64,000 nt of DNA from Streptomyces poriferorum (lineage in GTDB: Bacteria; Actinomycetota; Actinomycetes; Streptomycetales; Streptomycetaceae): positions 1-64,000 of the forward strand of contig NZ_JAELVH010000003.1 of assembly GCF_019399235.1 (NCBI RefSeq), written 5' to 3'. The notes under the pieces were generated by a model. That model did not search any database, was not told the DNA's origin, and saw only the letters and a list, made by a program, of their open reading frames with translations. This document shows, piece by piece, positions 16,791-25,304 of the stretch. The position numbers and the translations under genes are program-made. The number at the start of each line of letters is the position of its first letter. Within the stretch, counting starts at the first letter, position 1.

Positions 16791-17467
16791 CCGCGCAGGA
16801 ACTGGCCACCACCCTCCAGGGCAAGCTGATCGTGTCCTGCCAGGCACCTCCCGGCGACCCGATGCGGGAGACGTCCACCCTGGTGCGGCTCGCGCTGTCG
16901 GCCGTCGCCGGTGGCGGCGCCGCGATCCGGGCCAACGACCCGGAGGTCGTCGCCGCGATCACCGCCGTGGTCGACCTGCCGGTCATCGGCCTGTGGAAGG
17001 ACGGCGACGTCGGGGTCTTCATCACCCCGACCGTCCGGCACGCCCTGGCCGTCGCCGGGGCGGGCGCGGCCGTCGTGGCCGCTGACGCCACCGACCGGCC
17101 GCGCCCCGACGGCTCGACGTTCGCCGAACTCGTCGAGGCGGTCCACGCGGCCGGCGCGCTCGTGATGGCGGACGTCTCCACCCTCGCCGAGGGCGTCACG
17201 GCAGCGGAGCTGGGGGCGGACTTCGTCTCCACGACCCTGTCCGGCTACGTCCCCGGCACGCCGAAGCAGACCGGCCCCGACCTCGATCTGGTCGCGGCCC
17301 TCTCCGCCGCCATCGACCTGCCGGTGGTCGCCGAAGGCCGTATCAACACCCCGGAGGAAGCGGCCGAGGCCCTGGCACGCGGCGCCCACAGCGTCGTCGT
17401 CGGCACCGCCATCACCGCTCCCACGGCTCTGACCGCCCGCTTCGTGGCGGGCATCACCCGGCCCTGA
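16787..17467 (+). CDS. nanE: N-acetylmannosamine-6-phosphate 2-epimerase
   Basis: 226-residue TIM barrel of the NanE family. It has the N-terminal IVSCQA (Gln19), Lys71 in GLWKDG, Asp100 in ADATDRPRP and Glu183 in VAEGRI, the expected catalytic and phosphate-binding pieces. It converts ManNAc-6-P to GlcNAc-6-P, feeding amino-sugar catabolism (nagA/nagB genes are not in the window). Its presence is the strongest single argument that the aldolase and kinase beside it act on sialic acid. Confidence 0.92.
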   Translation: MTAQELATTLQGKLIVSCQAPPGDPMRETSTLVRLALSAVAGGGAAIRANDPEVVAAITAVVDLPVIGLWKDGDVGVFITPTVRHALAVAGAGAAVVAADATDRPRPDGSTFAELVEAVHAAGALVMADVSTLAEGVTAAELGADFVSTTLSGYVPGTPKQTGPDLDLVAALSAAIDLPVVAEGRINTPEEAAEALARGAHSVVVGTAITAPTALTARFVAGITRP

Positions 17468-17480
17468 CCTGTCCCCACAC

Positions 17481-17517
17481 GCGGGACGGCTGTTCAAATG
17501 ACCGGGCACCGTCCCGC
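17481..17517 (+). terminator. Hairpin between nanE and nanT
   Basis: 9-bp stem GCGGGACGG / CCGTCCCGC with a 19-nt loop in the 64-bp gap. It may reduce read-through into the transporter gene, or stabilise the upstream message. Confidence 0.45.
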
Positions 17518-17531
17518 ACCCTGGAGTCACC

Positions 17532-18998
17532 GTGCAGACCTCGACACCCCCCACGCTCCCCTGGTACCGCCAGGTCAGCCGCACCCAGTGGAAGTCGTTC
17601 TTCGCCGCCTGGATCGGCTACGTCCTCGACGGCTTCGACTTCGTGCTGATCACCCTCGTCCTGACCGAGATCAGTGACGAGTTCGGCCTGAGCACGGTGC
17701 AGGCGGCCAGCCTGATCTCCGGTGCGTTCATCACCCGCTGGCTGGGCGGCGCCGTGCTCGGCGCCATCGGCGACCGCTACGGCCGCAAGCTCTCCATGGT
17801 GCTCAGCATCCTGCTGTACTCGGTGGGCACCTTCGCCTGCGGGTTCGCATGGAACTACACCAGTCTGTTCGCCGCCCGGCTGGCCATCGGCATGGGCATG
17901 GCCGGTGAGTACAGCGCCAGCTCCACGTACGTCATGGAGAGCTGGCCCGCCGGCCTGCGCAACCGGGCCAGCGGCTTCCTGATCTCCGGCTTCTCGGTCG
18001 GCTCGGTGCTCGCCGCCCAGGTCTACAACTGGGTGGTCCCCTCGCTCGGCTGGCGCTGGATGTTCTATCTGGGCCTCATCCCGATCGCCATCGCGCTGTG
18101 GATGCGGCGCGCGCTGCCCGAGGCGGAGGAGTGGACGGAGTCCGTGGCGGACAAGGGCGCGAAGCCCAATCCGTTCCGGCCGCTGTTCCTGACCCGGGCC
18201 CGGGCCACCGCCAACACGGTCCTCGTCGTCGTCGCCACGGTCTCGCTGTTCCTCGTCTTCACCCCGGGCGGGGCCGGCCTGGTCCCCGTGCTCTCCGTGA
18301 TCGCCGGTCTCTCGCTCGCCGCGTTCGCCGTGCAGCTCGGTGGGAAGCGCGGCTGGGTGCTGTACCTGTCGATGATCGTGACGCTGTTCTTCGCGTTCCT
18401 GTACTCCTGGCCGATCCAGGCCCTGCTGCCCACGTACCTGAAGACGGAACTGGGCTACACCACGGACCAGGTCACCGACGTGCTGTACTTCGCGGGCTTC
18501 GGCACCATGGTGGGCTGCTGGGTCGCGGGCTTCCTCGGCGACCGGCTCGGTACGAAGAAGGCGTACGCGCTGACGCTGCTGGCCTCGCTCGCCTTCGTCT
18601 ATCCGGTCTTCGCGGTGCAGAACAACCTGATGCTGCTCGGCATCCTGCTCTTCCTGCTCCAGGCGACGAGCTTCGGCATCTCCGGGCTGCTCCCCCGGTA
18701 CATCGGGGGTCACTTCCCGACCGCGAGCCGGGGCGCGGCGCTCGGCTTCACGTACAACGTCGGCGCCCTCGGCGGGGCGGTCGCCCCGGTCCTCGGGGCC
18801 CATCTCGCCTCCGGGATGGACCTGGGCCGGGCACTGGCGGTGCTGACGTTCGCGGGCACCGTGATCGTGGTGCTGCTGGTCGGCTTCGACGTACCGGCAC
18901 GGCTGAACCGGCTGACGGACCCGGACGCAGAACGGGACCACCTGGCGGAAGTGGCGCCGACGGCGACCGCCGACGCGCGCGTGCCGGTGAACCGGTAG
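17532..18998 (+). CDS. nanT: MFS transporter, NanT-like sialic acid/H+ symporter
   Basis: 488 residues with about 14 hydrophobic segments. MFS signature GDRYGRK (about 80-86) and the second-half GDRLGTKKA are present. Two extra helices in the middle (about 230-275) match the 14-helix plan of E. coli NanT rather than the usual 12. The GTG start lies 64 bp after nanE. Together with the ABC importer at 1-5281 the locus would have two uptake routes. The NanT call rests on length, topology and operon; other sugar-acid symporters of this branch are possible. Confidence 0.8.
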   Translation: MQTSTPPTLPWYRQVSRTQWKSFFAAWIGYVLDGFDFVLITLVLTEISDEFGLSTVQAASLISGAFITRWLGGAVLGAIGDRYGRKLSMVLSILLYSVGTFACGFAWNYTSLFAARLAIGMGMAGEYSASSTYVMESWPAGLRNRASGFLISGFSVGSVLAAQVYNWVVPSLGWRWMFYLGLIPIAIALWMRRALPEAEEWTESVADKGAKPNPFRPLFLTRARATANTVLVVVATVSLFLVFTPGGAGLVPVLSVIAGLSLAAFAVQLGGKRGWVLYLSMIVTLFFAFLYSWPIQALLPTYLKTELGYTTDQVTDVLYFAGFGTMVGCWVAGFLGDRLGTKKAYALTLLASLAFVYPVFAVQNNLMLLGILLFLLQATSFGISGLLPRYIGGHFPTASRGAALGFTYNVGALGGAVAPVLGAHLASGMDLGRALAVLTFAGTVIVVLLVGFDVPARLNRLTDPDAERDHLAEVAPTATADARVPVNR

Positions 18999-19150
18999 GC
19001 CGCGTGCCGGTGAACCGGTAGGCCGCAGGCCGGTGAACCGGTGAACCGGTAGGCAACGACGCCGACGACCGTGTCCCCCGTGGACCGTTAGGCCGCGGGC
19101 CGGTGGACCGGTAGGCGATGACACCGACGACCGTGCTCCCGTGGACCGGT
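18981..19150 (+). repeat. Tandem repeats spanning the nanT stop codon
   Basis: A 23-bp unit (beginning GTGCCGGTGAACCGGTAGGC) occurs exactly twice at 18981-19003 and 19004-19026, then a degenerate third copy follows to about 19053. After that, two copies of a longer imperfect unit share CCGACGACCGTG and GTGGACCG at about 19052-19150. The first unit encodes the last NanT residues and its TAG stop, so expansion would not change the protein. Confidence 0.8.
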
Positions 19151-19197
19151 GGGTAATTCGTTGGACGGCGGCGCCGGGACGGCCTAGCTTCCCCGGC

Positions 19198-19944
19198 GTG
19201 GACCTTCCCCGTGCCTTCACCATCCGCGAGAGCGGCCATCGCGTTCACAACCCGTTCACCGAGGAGGATCTGGCCACCCTGGGCCGGGCCCTGCGCCTGG
19301 CTCCGGGGACCCGGATCCTCGACCTCGCCTGCGGCAGCGGCGAGCTGCTCTGCACCTGGGCACGCGATCACGGCGTGACCGGGACCGGGGTCGACATCAG
19401 CACCGTCTTCCTGGCCGCCGCCGGGGCGCGGGCGGCCGAGCTGGGCGTGGCGGACCGGGTCGGCTTCGTGCACGGCGACGCGTCCGGCCATGTCGCGCCG
19501 GAACCCGTGGACCTGGCCGCGTGCGTCGGCGCCACCTGGATCGGCGGCGGCGTGGCCGGCACGGTCGGCCTGCTGGAGCGCTCGGTGCGGCCGGGCGGCC
19601 TGCTGCTGATCGGCGAGCCGTACTGGCGCCGGGAACCGCCGGACCTGAAGACCGTCGAGGCGTGTGGCGCGACGGCCCGGGACGACTTCCTCGCCCTGCC
19701 GGAACTGCTCGGACACTTCGGTGAGCTGGGCTGGGACGTGGTGGAGATGGTGCTCGCCGACCAGCAGGGCTGGGACCGGTACGTCGCGGCACAGTGGCTC
19801 AGCATCCGCCGCTGGCTCGACGAGAACCCCGACGACGAGCATGCCGGGGAGATGCGCGCGGAGCTGACCACGGGGCCGGTGAGCTACGTCCGGTACCAGC
19901 GCGAGTACCTGGGATGGGGCGTGTTCGCCCTGATGAAGCGCTGA
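19198..19944 (+). CDS. SAM-dependent class I methyltransferase
   Basis: 248 residues. Motif I ILDLACGSGELL (about 39-50), acidic residue in GVDIS, later GLLLIGEPYW. The GTG start is preceded by TTGGAC (19161)-N18-TAGCTT (19185-19190) with 7 nt to the start and no RBS, so it is probably leaderless. An in-frame start at 19141 would lie inside the repeat zone and is unlikely. The substrate is unknown; nothing nearby suggests one. Confidence 0.85.
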   Translation: MDLPRAFTIRESGHRVHNPFTEEDLATLGRALRLAPGTRILDLACGSGELLCTWARDHGVTGTGVDISTVFLAAAGARAAELGVADRVGFVHGDASGHVAPEPVDLAACVGATWIGGGVAGTVGLLERSVRPGGLLLIGEPYWRREPPDLKTVEACGATARDDFLALPELLGHFGELGWDVVEMVLADQQGWDRYVAAQWLSIRRWLDENPDDEHAGEMRAELTTGPVSYVRYQREYLGWGVFALMKR

Positions 19945-19964
19945 CCCCGGCGCGACGGACGGCT

Positions 19965-19996
19965 GCCCCGGGCCGGGGAAGGAATCGGCCCGGGGC
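19965..19996. terminator. Bidirectional terminator
   Basis: 11-bp stem GCCCCGGGCCG / CGGCCCGGGGC with a 10-nt loop, placed between two convergent genes and 21 nt after the methyltransferase stop. Confidence 0.75.
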
Positions 19997-20008
19997 GCCG
20001 GTGGATGA

Positions 20009-20962
20009 TCAGCCGAACTCGGGAGCCGGAGCCGTGGCGTTGAGCGCCGTCACGATCGTCTCCTCCTCGTATGCGAAGTGGGACTCCAGCTGGTTCGCCA
20101 GCTGCTCCAGGTCGGTGCGCAGCCGCACGGGGTCGGATTCACCCGGTACGAAGCCGTCGACGAGCTGCTGGATGTCGTCCTGCAGCCGCGCCACTTCCTT
20201 GTGCTCCTCGCCGAGCTGCGCCAGCGCCGGGGCGAGTGCGGGAAACTGCCTGGCCAGCATCGGGAACATGGCCGTGTCCTCGCCGCCGTGATGCCTCTTC
20301 AGCGCCCCGCAGAAGCTGAGGCAGTGGGCGCGCATCTGCTGGGCGAGGTCCGGCCGCGTCCGCTCGACCGTGTCCGCGCCACCCTCGATGACCCGGTCCA
20401 CCTGGGTGCGGAGCGTCCCGAGCTCCTCGCGCAGCCAGTCGTGCACCTCGACGATCCAGTCCCCCATGCCCTTGACCCGCTCCCCGCCGGGCTCGGGGCC
20501 GATCCGGTTCAGTACGACGACCGGGATCTCCCGGGTCGTCCGGGCTTGGTGGCCGGCATAGCCCGGTGCCTCGGTGATCACGCGGTCGAAGAGCTTGTCA
20601 CGCTCCTGGGCCGGCGGGATGGCGGCGATCGCCCGATAGGTGTCGGTGCCCGTCTCGACCGTCACGATCGGGTTCCTGCGGATGTTGTGGTACCACGCGG
20701 GGTGCTTGTCGGCGCCGTTCGCAGACGCGACGACGATCCCTTTTCCGTCGAACTCGAGATAACCCAGGATGCTCTCCCGGCGCAGGCCGCTCCTGGCTCC
20801 GACAGTGGTCAGCACGGTCAATGTCCAGCCCTCGAACATTCCGCTCATCTTCCCGTTGTTCGCCCGGAACTCGGCGATGACCTGACGCTGGAACTCATTG
20901 ACGTCGAAGCCGGCCCAGGTCTCGGGCCGGGCTTCCGGGGTCTCTGCCTTGTCCTCGCTCAT
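20009..20962 (-). CDS. Fused deazaflavin(F420)-dependent nitroreductase-fold and hemerythrin protein
   Basis: 317 residues in two parts. Residues about 15-155 match the DDN/FDOR family: GWTLTVLTTVGARSGLRRESILGYLEFDGK, then GADKHPAWYHNIRRNP. Residues about 165-310 form a hemerythrin HHE four-helix bundle with metal-type motifs HDWLREEL, HHGGEDTAMF, EEHKEV and HFAYEEE. DDN proteins bind F420 and reduce quinones or nitro compounds; hemerythrins bind O2, NO or iron. The fusion suggests a redox or stress sensor/detoxifier. Monocistronic, convergent with the methyltransferase. Confidence 0.85.
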   Translation of the reverse strand: MSEDKAETPEARPETWAGFDVNEFQRQVIAEFRANNGKMSGMFEGWTLTVLTTVGARSGLRRESILGYLEFDGKGIVVASANGADKHPAWYHNIRRNPIVTVETGTDTYRAIAAIPPAQERDKLFDRVITEAPGYAGHQARTTREIPVVVLNRIGPEPGGERVKGMGDWIVEVHDWLREELGTLRTQVDRVIEGGADTVERTRPDLAQQMRAHCLSFCGALKRHHGGEDTAMFPMLARQFPALAPALAQLGEEHKEVARLQDDIQQLVDGFVPGESDPVRLRTDLEQLANQLESHFAYEEETIVTALNATAPAPEFG

Positions 20963-21383
20963 GCACTGCCTTTCCGTGGCGTTCGATTGCGAAGGAGGGC
21001 CACGCCACCGGAAATCGACACAGAAATACCCCGCATGCTTACGCAGTGAAGATGGGCGCAGTAATCCCAGGACGGGATTGACGAGCTGCGAGAGACGGAA
21101 CGTGCCGATCTCTGTAATGGCTGAGTAGCCGCTACCTCCATGCGTAGGCCCATACGGGGCTCAGCAGGAACGTAACACCGTCTCCGCGTACCGAGCAACG
21201 TCACCCGGGCGCGGGCAACGGCAACCGGGGTGCCGTGTACCGGGACCGGGCCGATCCCGGAACGCGGAGGCCCATAGGGCCCAGGTCCTCATTCCTCGTC
21301 GGCCCGTGATCGTCCGCAAGCCCGATGTCGCCTTCCGGGAGCGGGAGCCACCATGGGGTGGACCCCTTCCGAAGGAGCGCATC
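20963..21383. other. Intergenic region without a gene
   Basis: 421 bp between divergent genes. No coding frame with Streptomyces-like third-position bias and a plausible start was seen. Only the RBS GAAGGAG (21371-21377) of the cupin gene and a short inverted repeat CCGGGA/TCCCGG near 21240 were noted. Confidence 0.6.
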
Positions 21384-21905
21384 ATGTCGTACCCGGACCA
21401 CCTCGAGTACCCGGAGCCCCGCTATCTCGGCGACAGGGGCGAAGTGAACGCGGTCTTCCGACCGGCCGGCACTCCGCCGGACATCTCCTCGCCCGGCGGC
21501 GGCTCCACCCACTACCTGGCGACCAACGAGTCGACCGGCGGCGAGTTCGGCCTGTACAAGGTGGATCTGGCCGCACGGGCCGCCGGCGCCAGGACCCACT
21601 TCCACAAGGCGATGTCGGAGTCGTTCTACGTCCTGTCCGGCGAACTGGAGCTCTACAACGGCGAGGCGTGGGTCACCGGCCGTGCGGGCGACTTCCTGTA
21701 CGTACCGGTCGGCGGGCTGCACGCCTTCAAGAACGTGACCGACGAGCCGATGTCCATGCTCCTGCTGTTCTCCCCGGGCGCCCCGCGCGAGGAGTACTTC
21801 GAGCAGGTCGCGGAGGTGTCGCAGCGCGGGGGCGAGGAGCTCAAGCGGTTCCGCGTCCGGCACGACAGCTACTTCACCGAGGACTTCGAGCCCGGGGCGG
21901 AGTAG
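21384..21905 (+). CDS. Cupin-domain protein
   Basis: 173 residues with one cupin barrel: motif 1 around THFHKAMSESFYVLSGE, giving two His and a Glu as metal ligands, and motif 2 PVGGLHAFKN with a further His. GAAGGAG lies 6 nt before the ATG. The enzyme or sensor role is unknown; single-domain cupins of this type include quercetinase-like dioxygenases and sugar isomerases. Confidence 0.8.
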   Translation: MSYPDHLEYPEPRYLGDRGEVNAVFRPAGTPPDISSPGGGSTHYLATNESTGGEFGLYKVDLAARAAGARTHFHKAMSESFYVLSGELELYNGEAWVTGRAGDFLYVPVGGLHAFKNVTDEPMSMLLLFSPGAPREEYFEQVAEVSQRGGEELKRFRVRHDSYFTEDFEPGAE

Positions 21906-21936
21906 GCCGTCGTGCCGCCGGCAGGTCCCGGACCTC

Positions 21937-23163
21937 TCAGACCGCGAGGCGCTCGAAGACGGCGGCGAGGCCCTGGCCGCCGCCGATGCACATGGTCTCC
22001 AGGCCGTAGCGGGCCTCGCGGCGGTGCAGTTCCCTGGTGAGGGTGGCGAGGATGCGGGCGCCGGTGGCGCCGACGGGATGGCCGAGCGAGACGCCCGAAC
22101 CGTTGACGTTGATCCGTTCCTCGTGGTCCTTCTCGCCGAGGCCCAGTTCACGGGTGCAGGCCAGCACCTGGGCGGCGAAGGCCTCGTTGAGCTCGATCAG
22201 GTCGAGGTCGGCCAGCGTGAGTCCGGCGCGGGCGAGCGCGGTGCGGGTGGCCGGGACGGGGCCGATGCCCATGGTGGCGGCGGGCACGCCCGCGCGCGCG
22301 AACGAGACCAGCCGGACCAGCGGGGTGAGGCCCAGGCGCTCCGCGGTGGCCGCGCTCGTCACCAGGCAGGCCGCCGCCGCGTCGTTCTGGCCGCTGGCGT
22401 TGCCGGCGGTGACCGTGGCCTCCGGGTCGGACTTGCCCAGGATCGGGCGGAGCCCGGCGAGCTGTTCGGCGGTGGTGTCGGGGCGGGGGTGTTCGTCGGC
22501 GGTGACGACCGTCTCGCCCTTGCGCGTCTTCACGCTGACGGGGACGGTCTCCGCCTCGTACCGTCCCTCGGCCATGGCCCGGCCGGCGCGCTGCTGCGAG
22601 CGCAGGGCCAGCGCGTCCTGGTCGGCGCGGCTGATGCCGTACGCGCGGCGGAGGTTCTCCGCCGTCTCGATCATGCCGCCGGGCACGGGGTGGTTGACGC
22701 CGCCCGCGGTGACCCGGCCGCGCGCCAGCGAGTCGTGGAGCTGGAGGCCGGGGCCCTTGATGCCCCAGCGGCCGTCGTGCGTGTAGTACGGCGCGGCGCT
22801 CATCACGTCGACGCCCCCGGCGATCACCACGTCACTGAATCCGGCCCTGATCTGCATCGCCGCGTCGAGTACGGCCTGGAGACCGGAGCCGCAGCGGCGG
22901 TCGGTCTGGAGGCCGGTGACCGACTGCGGGAGCCCGGCGTCCAGAGCGGCGACCCGGCCGATGGCAGGGGCGTCGGAGGAGGGGTAGGCGTGTCCGAGGA
23001 TCACCTCGTCGACCCGGTCGGGATCGATCCCCGTGCGGGCGACGACCTCGGCGATGACGCGGGCGGCGAGGGCGGCGGGCGTCTGCCCGGCGAACGCCCC
23101 GCCGAAGCGGCCGATGGGGGTACGCAGCGGTTCGCAGATCACGACATCGTTCGGGTCGGGCAC
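21937..23163 (-). CDS. Thiolase, probable 3-oxoadipyl-CoA thiolase
   Basis: 408 residues. Acyl-accepting Cys91 in DRRCGSG, His362 in GHPVGATG and Cys392 in CIGGGQG form the thiolase active site. The GTG start at 23163 begins MPDPNDVVICEPLRTPIG, the normal thiolase N-terminus. Adjacent genes encode two CoA-transferase subunits and a 3-hydroxyacyl-CoA dehydrogenase, so cleavage of 3-oxoadipyl-CoA to succinyl-CoA and acetyl-CoA (PcaF/PaaJ role) is proposed. A general acetyl-CoA acetyltransferase role is the alternative. Confidence 0.85.
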   Translation of the reverse strand: MPDPNDVVICEPLRTPIGRFGGAFAGQTPAALAARVIAEVVARTGIDPDRVDEVILGHAYPSSDAPAIGRVAALDAGLPQSVTGLQTDRRCGSGLQAVLDAAMQIRAGFSDVVIAGGVDVMSAAPYYTHDGRWGIKGPGLQLHDSLARGRVTAGGVNHPVPGGMIETAENLRRAYGISRADQDALALRSQQRAGRAMAEGRYEAETVPVSVKTRKGETVVTADEHPRPDTTAEQLAGLRPILGKSDPEATVTAGNASGQNDAAAACLVTSAATAERLGLTPLVRLVSFARAGVPAATMGIGPVPATRTALARAGLTLADLDLIELNEAFAAQVLACTRELGLGEKDHEERINVNGSGVSLGHPVGATGARILATLTRELHRREARYGLETMCIGGGQGLAAVFERLAV

Positions 23164-23276
23164 AGCGGGGCCTTTCGGGAGCGGGACGGAAGAAGACAGA
23201 GGTCTGACCCGACCTTCGCACCCGCGACTGAGCCGGTCCAATATCCAGTTCCCCCTGATTCAAGACGCCGTGCGTC

Positions 23277-24179
23277 TCAATCGGCGGGGCGAGGGGTGGG
23301 CAGTGCTTCCTCCGCCACGGCGAGCACCGCGCGCAGGGCGGCCGAGGGGTTGTCGGCCCGCCAGGCCAGTGCCGCCTGCCGTCTGATCGGTGGTCCGGCG
23401 AGGGGCCGGTAGACGAGGCCGCTCTGCTGGATGTGCTGGACGGAGGTGACGGTGAGGGTCGCCCCGACGCCCGCGGCGACCAGAGCCAGGATCGTGTACG
23501 AGTCGGGGGCCTCCTGCACCACCCGCGGGTTGAACCCGGCGGCCTCACAGGCCCCGACCATGGCATCGCGCACGGTGGAGCCGGTGTTGGCGGGGAACGA
23601 GACGAACGGCTCCCCGGCCAGCACCTCCAGCGGAACACTCTCCCGGGCGGCGAGCGGGTGGTCGGAGGGCAGCGCGCACACCAGTTCCTCCTCGTCGATC
23701 ACCCGGAAGGTCACGCCCGGCTGCGTCACCGGCAGCCGTACGAACCCCAGGTCGAGCGAGCCGTCGGCGACCCGGGCGAGCGCGACGTTGGCGTAGGTCT
23801 GGCCGGTCATCACGAGCTCGATCGCGGGGTGGGCCGCGCGTACCGCCCGGGTCAGCCGGGGCAGCGTCTCGTGGCTGGAGGCTCCCGCGAAGCCGATGCT
23901 GACCCGCCCGTACTCCCCGCGGCCGGCCGCTTTCGCGGCCTGTACGGCGGTGTCGAGGTCCTCGATCACGGTCCGCACCGGCTGGAGGAAGGACTCCCCC
24001 GCGCTGGTCAGCCGCACCGAGCGGGTGTTGCGCTCGAAGAGCTGGACGCCCAGTTCCTTCTCCAGCCGGCGGATCTGCTGGCTCAGCGGCGGCTGGGCCA
24101 TCTGCAGCCGCTTCGCGGCCCGGCCGAAATGCAGTTCCTCGGCCACGGCGATGAACGCGAACAGATGGCGCAGTTCCAT
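23277..24179 (-). CDS. LysR-family regulator
   Basis: 300 residues: N-terminal HTH (MELRHLFAFIAVAEELHFGRAAKRLQMAQPPLSQQIRRLE) and a LysR substrate-binding domain from about 90. The ATG at 24179 has GGGGGAGG upstream; the nine-residue upstream extension has none. Divergent from the CoA-transferase genes and followed by the thiolase, so it probably activates these genes in response to an aromatic-catabolism intermediate, as BenM/CatM/PcaQ do. Confidence 0.88.
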   Translation of the reverse strand: MELRHLFAFIAVAEELHFGRAAKRLQMAQPPLSQQIRRLEKELGVQLFERNTRSVRLTSAGESFLQPVRTVIEDLDTAVQAAKAAGRGEYGRVSIGFAGASSHETLPRLTRAVRAAHPAIELVMTGQTYANVALARVADGSLDLGFVRLPVTQPGVTFRVIDEEELVCALPSDHPLAARESVPLEVLAGEPFVSFPANTGSTVRDAMVGACEAAGFNPRVVQEAPDSYTILALVAAGVGATLTVTSVQHIQQSGLVYRPLAGPPIRRQAALAWRADNPSAALRAVLAVAEEALPTPRPAD

Positions 24180-24232
24180 GCCCGTCCCTCCCCCGGCAGC
24201 CATTGATTACCCAGTCGTCTTGATCCGAGCTT

Positions 24233-24256
24233 AATTCGGTATTGGACACCGATCAA
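24233..24256. promoter_or_regulatory. Candidate LysR binding site
   Basis: Inverted repeat TCGGT (24236-24240)-N7-ACCGA (24248-24252) with AATT/ATCAAT flanks lies between the divergent LysR and CoA-transferase genes. Size and A/T-rich flanks suit a LysR recognition site. Confidence 0.45.
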
Positions 24257-24309
24257 TGACCGCTGACACCGTGGGGCGACGCGCGCGCCCGCACACGCAG
24301 AGGAGCACG

Positions 24310-25257
24310 GTGGCCCCGACGGACCGGACAGACAAGTCGATGTCGATGAAGGCGGCGATCGCCGCCTTCGTCCGTGACGGCGCCACCGTCTGCCTCGAAG
24401 GCTTCACCCATCTCATCCCGACCGCCGCGGGTCACGAGATCATCCGTCAGGGCCGCCGCGACCTCACCGTCGTACGGATGACCGCGGACATCGTCGTGGA
24501 CCAGATGATCGCAGCGGGCTGTGTGACGCGGCTGGTCTCCTCGTTCGTGGGCAACTCCTCGGCGGGATCGCTCGGTGAGCTGCGCCGACGGGTGGAGAGC
24601 GCGGACCCGGCGCCCCTCGCCTTCGAGGAGTACAGCCACTACGGAATGATCTGCCGCTATCTCGCCGGCGCGCAGCGCCTGCCGTTCTACCCGCTGCGCT
24701 CCTACGGCGGCAGCGACCTCCCGTCCGTCAACAGCGACCTGCGCAAGGTCACTTCGCCGTATCCTGGCCCGGACGGCGGGCCCGAGCAGATCTACGTCGT
24801 ACCGCCCGTCAACCCGGACGTGACGATCATCCACGCCCAGCGCGCCGACCGCCGGGGCAACACCCAGATATGGGGGCTCACGGGCGTCCAGGCCGAGGCG
24901 GTGTACGCGGCGGACAAGGCGATCGTCGTCGTGGAGGAGATCGTCGACGACGAGGTGATCCGCTCGGACCCCAACCGCACGCTCGTCCCCGCCCACGCCG
25001 TCGACGCGGTGGTCCGCTGCCCGCGCGGGGCGCACCCCTCGTTCGCACAGGGCTACTACGACCGGGACAACGCCTTCTACCGGGCCTGGTCGCACATCAG
25101 CAAGGACCCGCAGCGGCTCCAGGACTGGCTGGACGAGTGGGTGCGCGGCACCGCGGACCATGCGGAGTACGTCGACAGGCTCGGCGAGGAGTTCTGGGCG
25201 CGGCTCGCGGTGGGCGAGGCGCTCAGCGAGCCGGTCGACTACGGGCGCCGGCTGTGA
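24310..25257 (+). CDS. CoA-transferase subunit A (PcaI/CatI or glutaconate type)
   Basis: 315 residues from the GTG at 24310, which has AGGAG 4 nt upstream; an in-frame ATG at 24256 has no RBS and lies against the LysR site. Class I CoA-transferase alpha-subunit features: MSMKAAIAAFVRDGATVCLEGF at the N-terminus and NPDVTIIHAQRADRRGNTQIWG in the middle. With subunit B it would move CoA from succinyl-CoA to 3-oxoadipate in the beta-ketoadipate pathway. Other dicarboxylic substrates are possible. Confidence 0.82.
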   Translation: MAPTDRTDKSMSMKAAIAAFVRDGATVCLEGFTHLIPTAAGHEIIRQGRRDLTVVRMTADIVVDQMIAAGCVTRLVSSFVGNSSAGSLGELRRRVESADPAPLAFEEYSHYGMICRYLAGAQRLPFYPLRSYGGSDLPSVNSDLRKVTSPYPGPDGGPEQIYVVPPVNPDVTIIHAQRADRRGNTQIWGLTGVQAEAVYAADKAIVVVEEIVDDEVIRSDPNRTLVPAHAVDAVVRCPRGAHPSFAQGYYDRDNAFYRAWSHISKDPQRLQDWLDEWVRGTADHAEYVDRLGEEFWARLAVGEALSEPVDYGRRL

Positions 25258-25304
25258 GCGCCTCCGGAGGGACCGCAGCCACGGAGCACGGGAAGGAACG
25301 GCCC

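Noticed and set aside
17454..19223. Pro/Thr/Gly-rich repeat protein on the minus strand at 18980-19150
   Set aside because: The repeat peptide is a by-product of the tandem DNA repeats, antisense to nanT and the methyltransferase.
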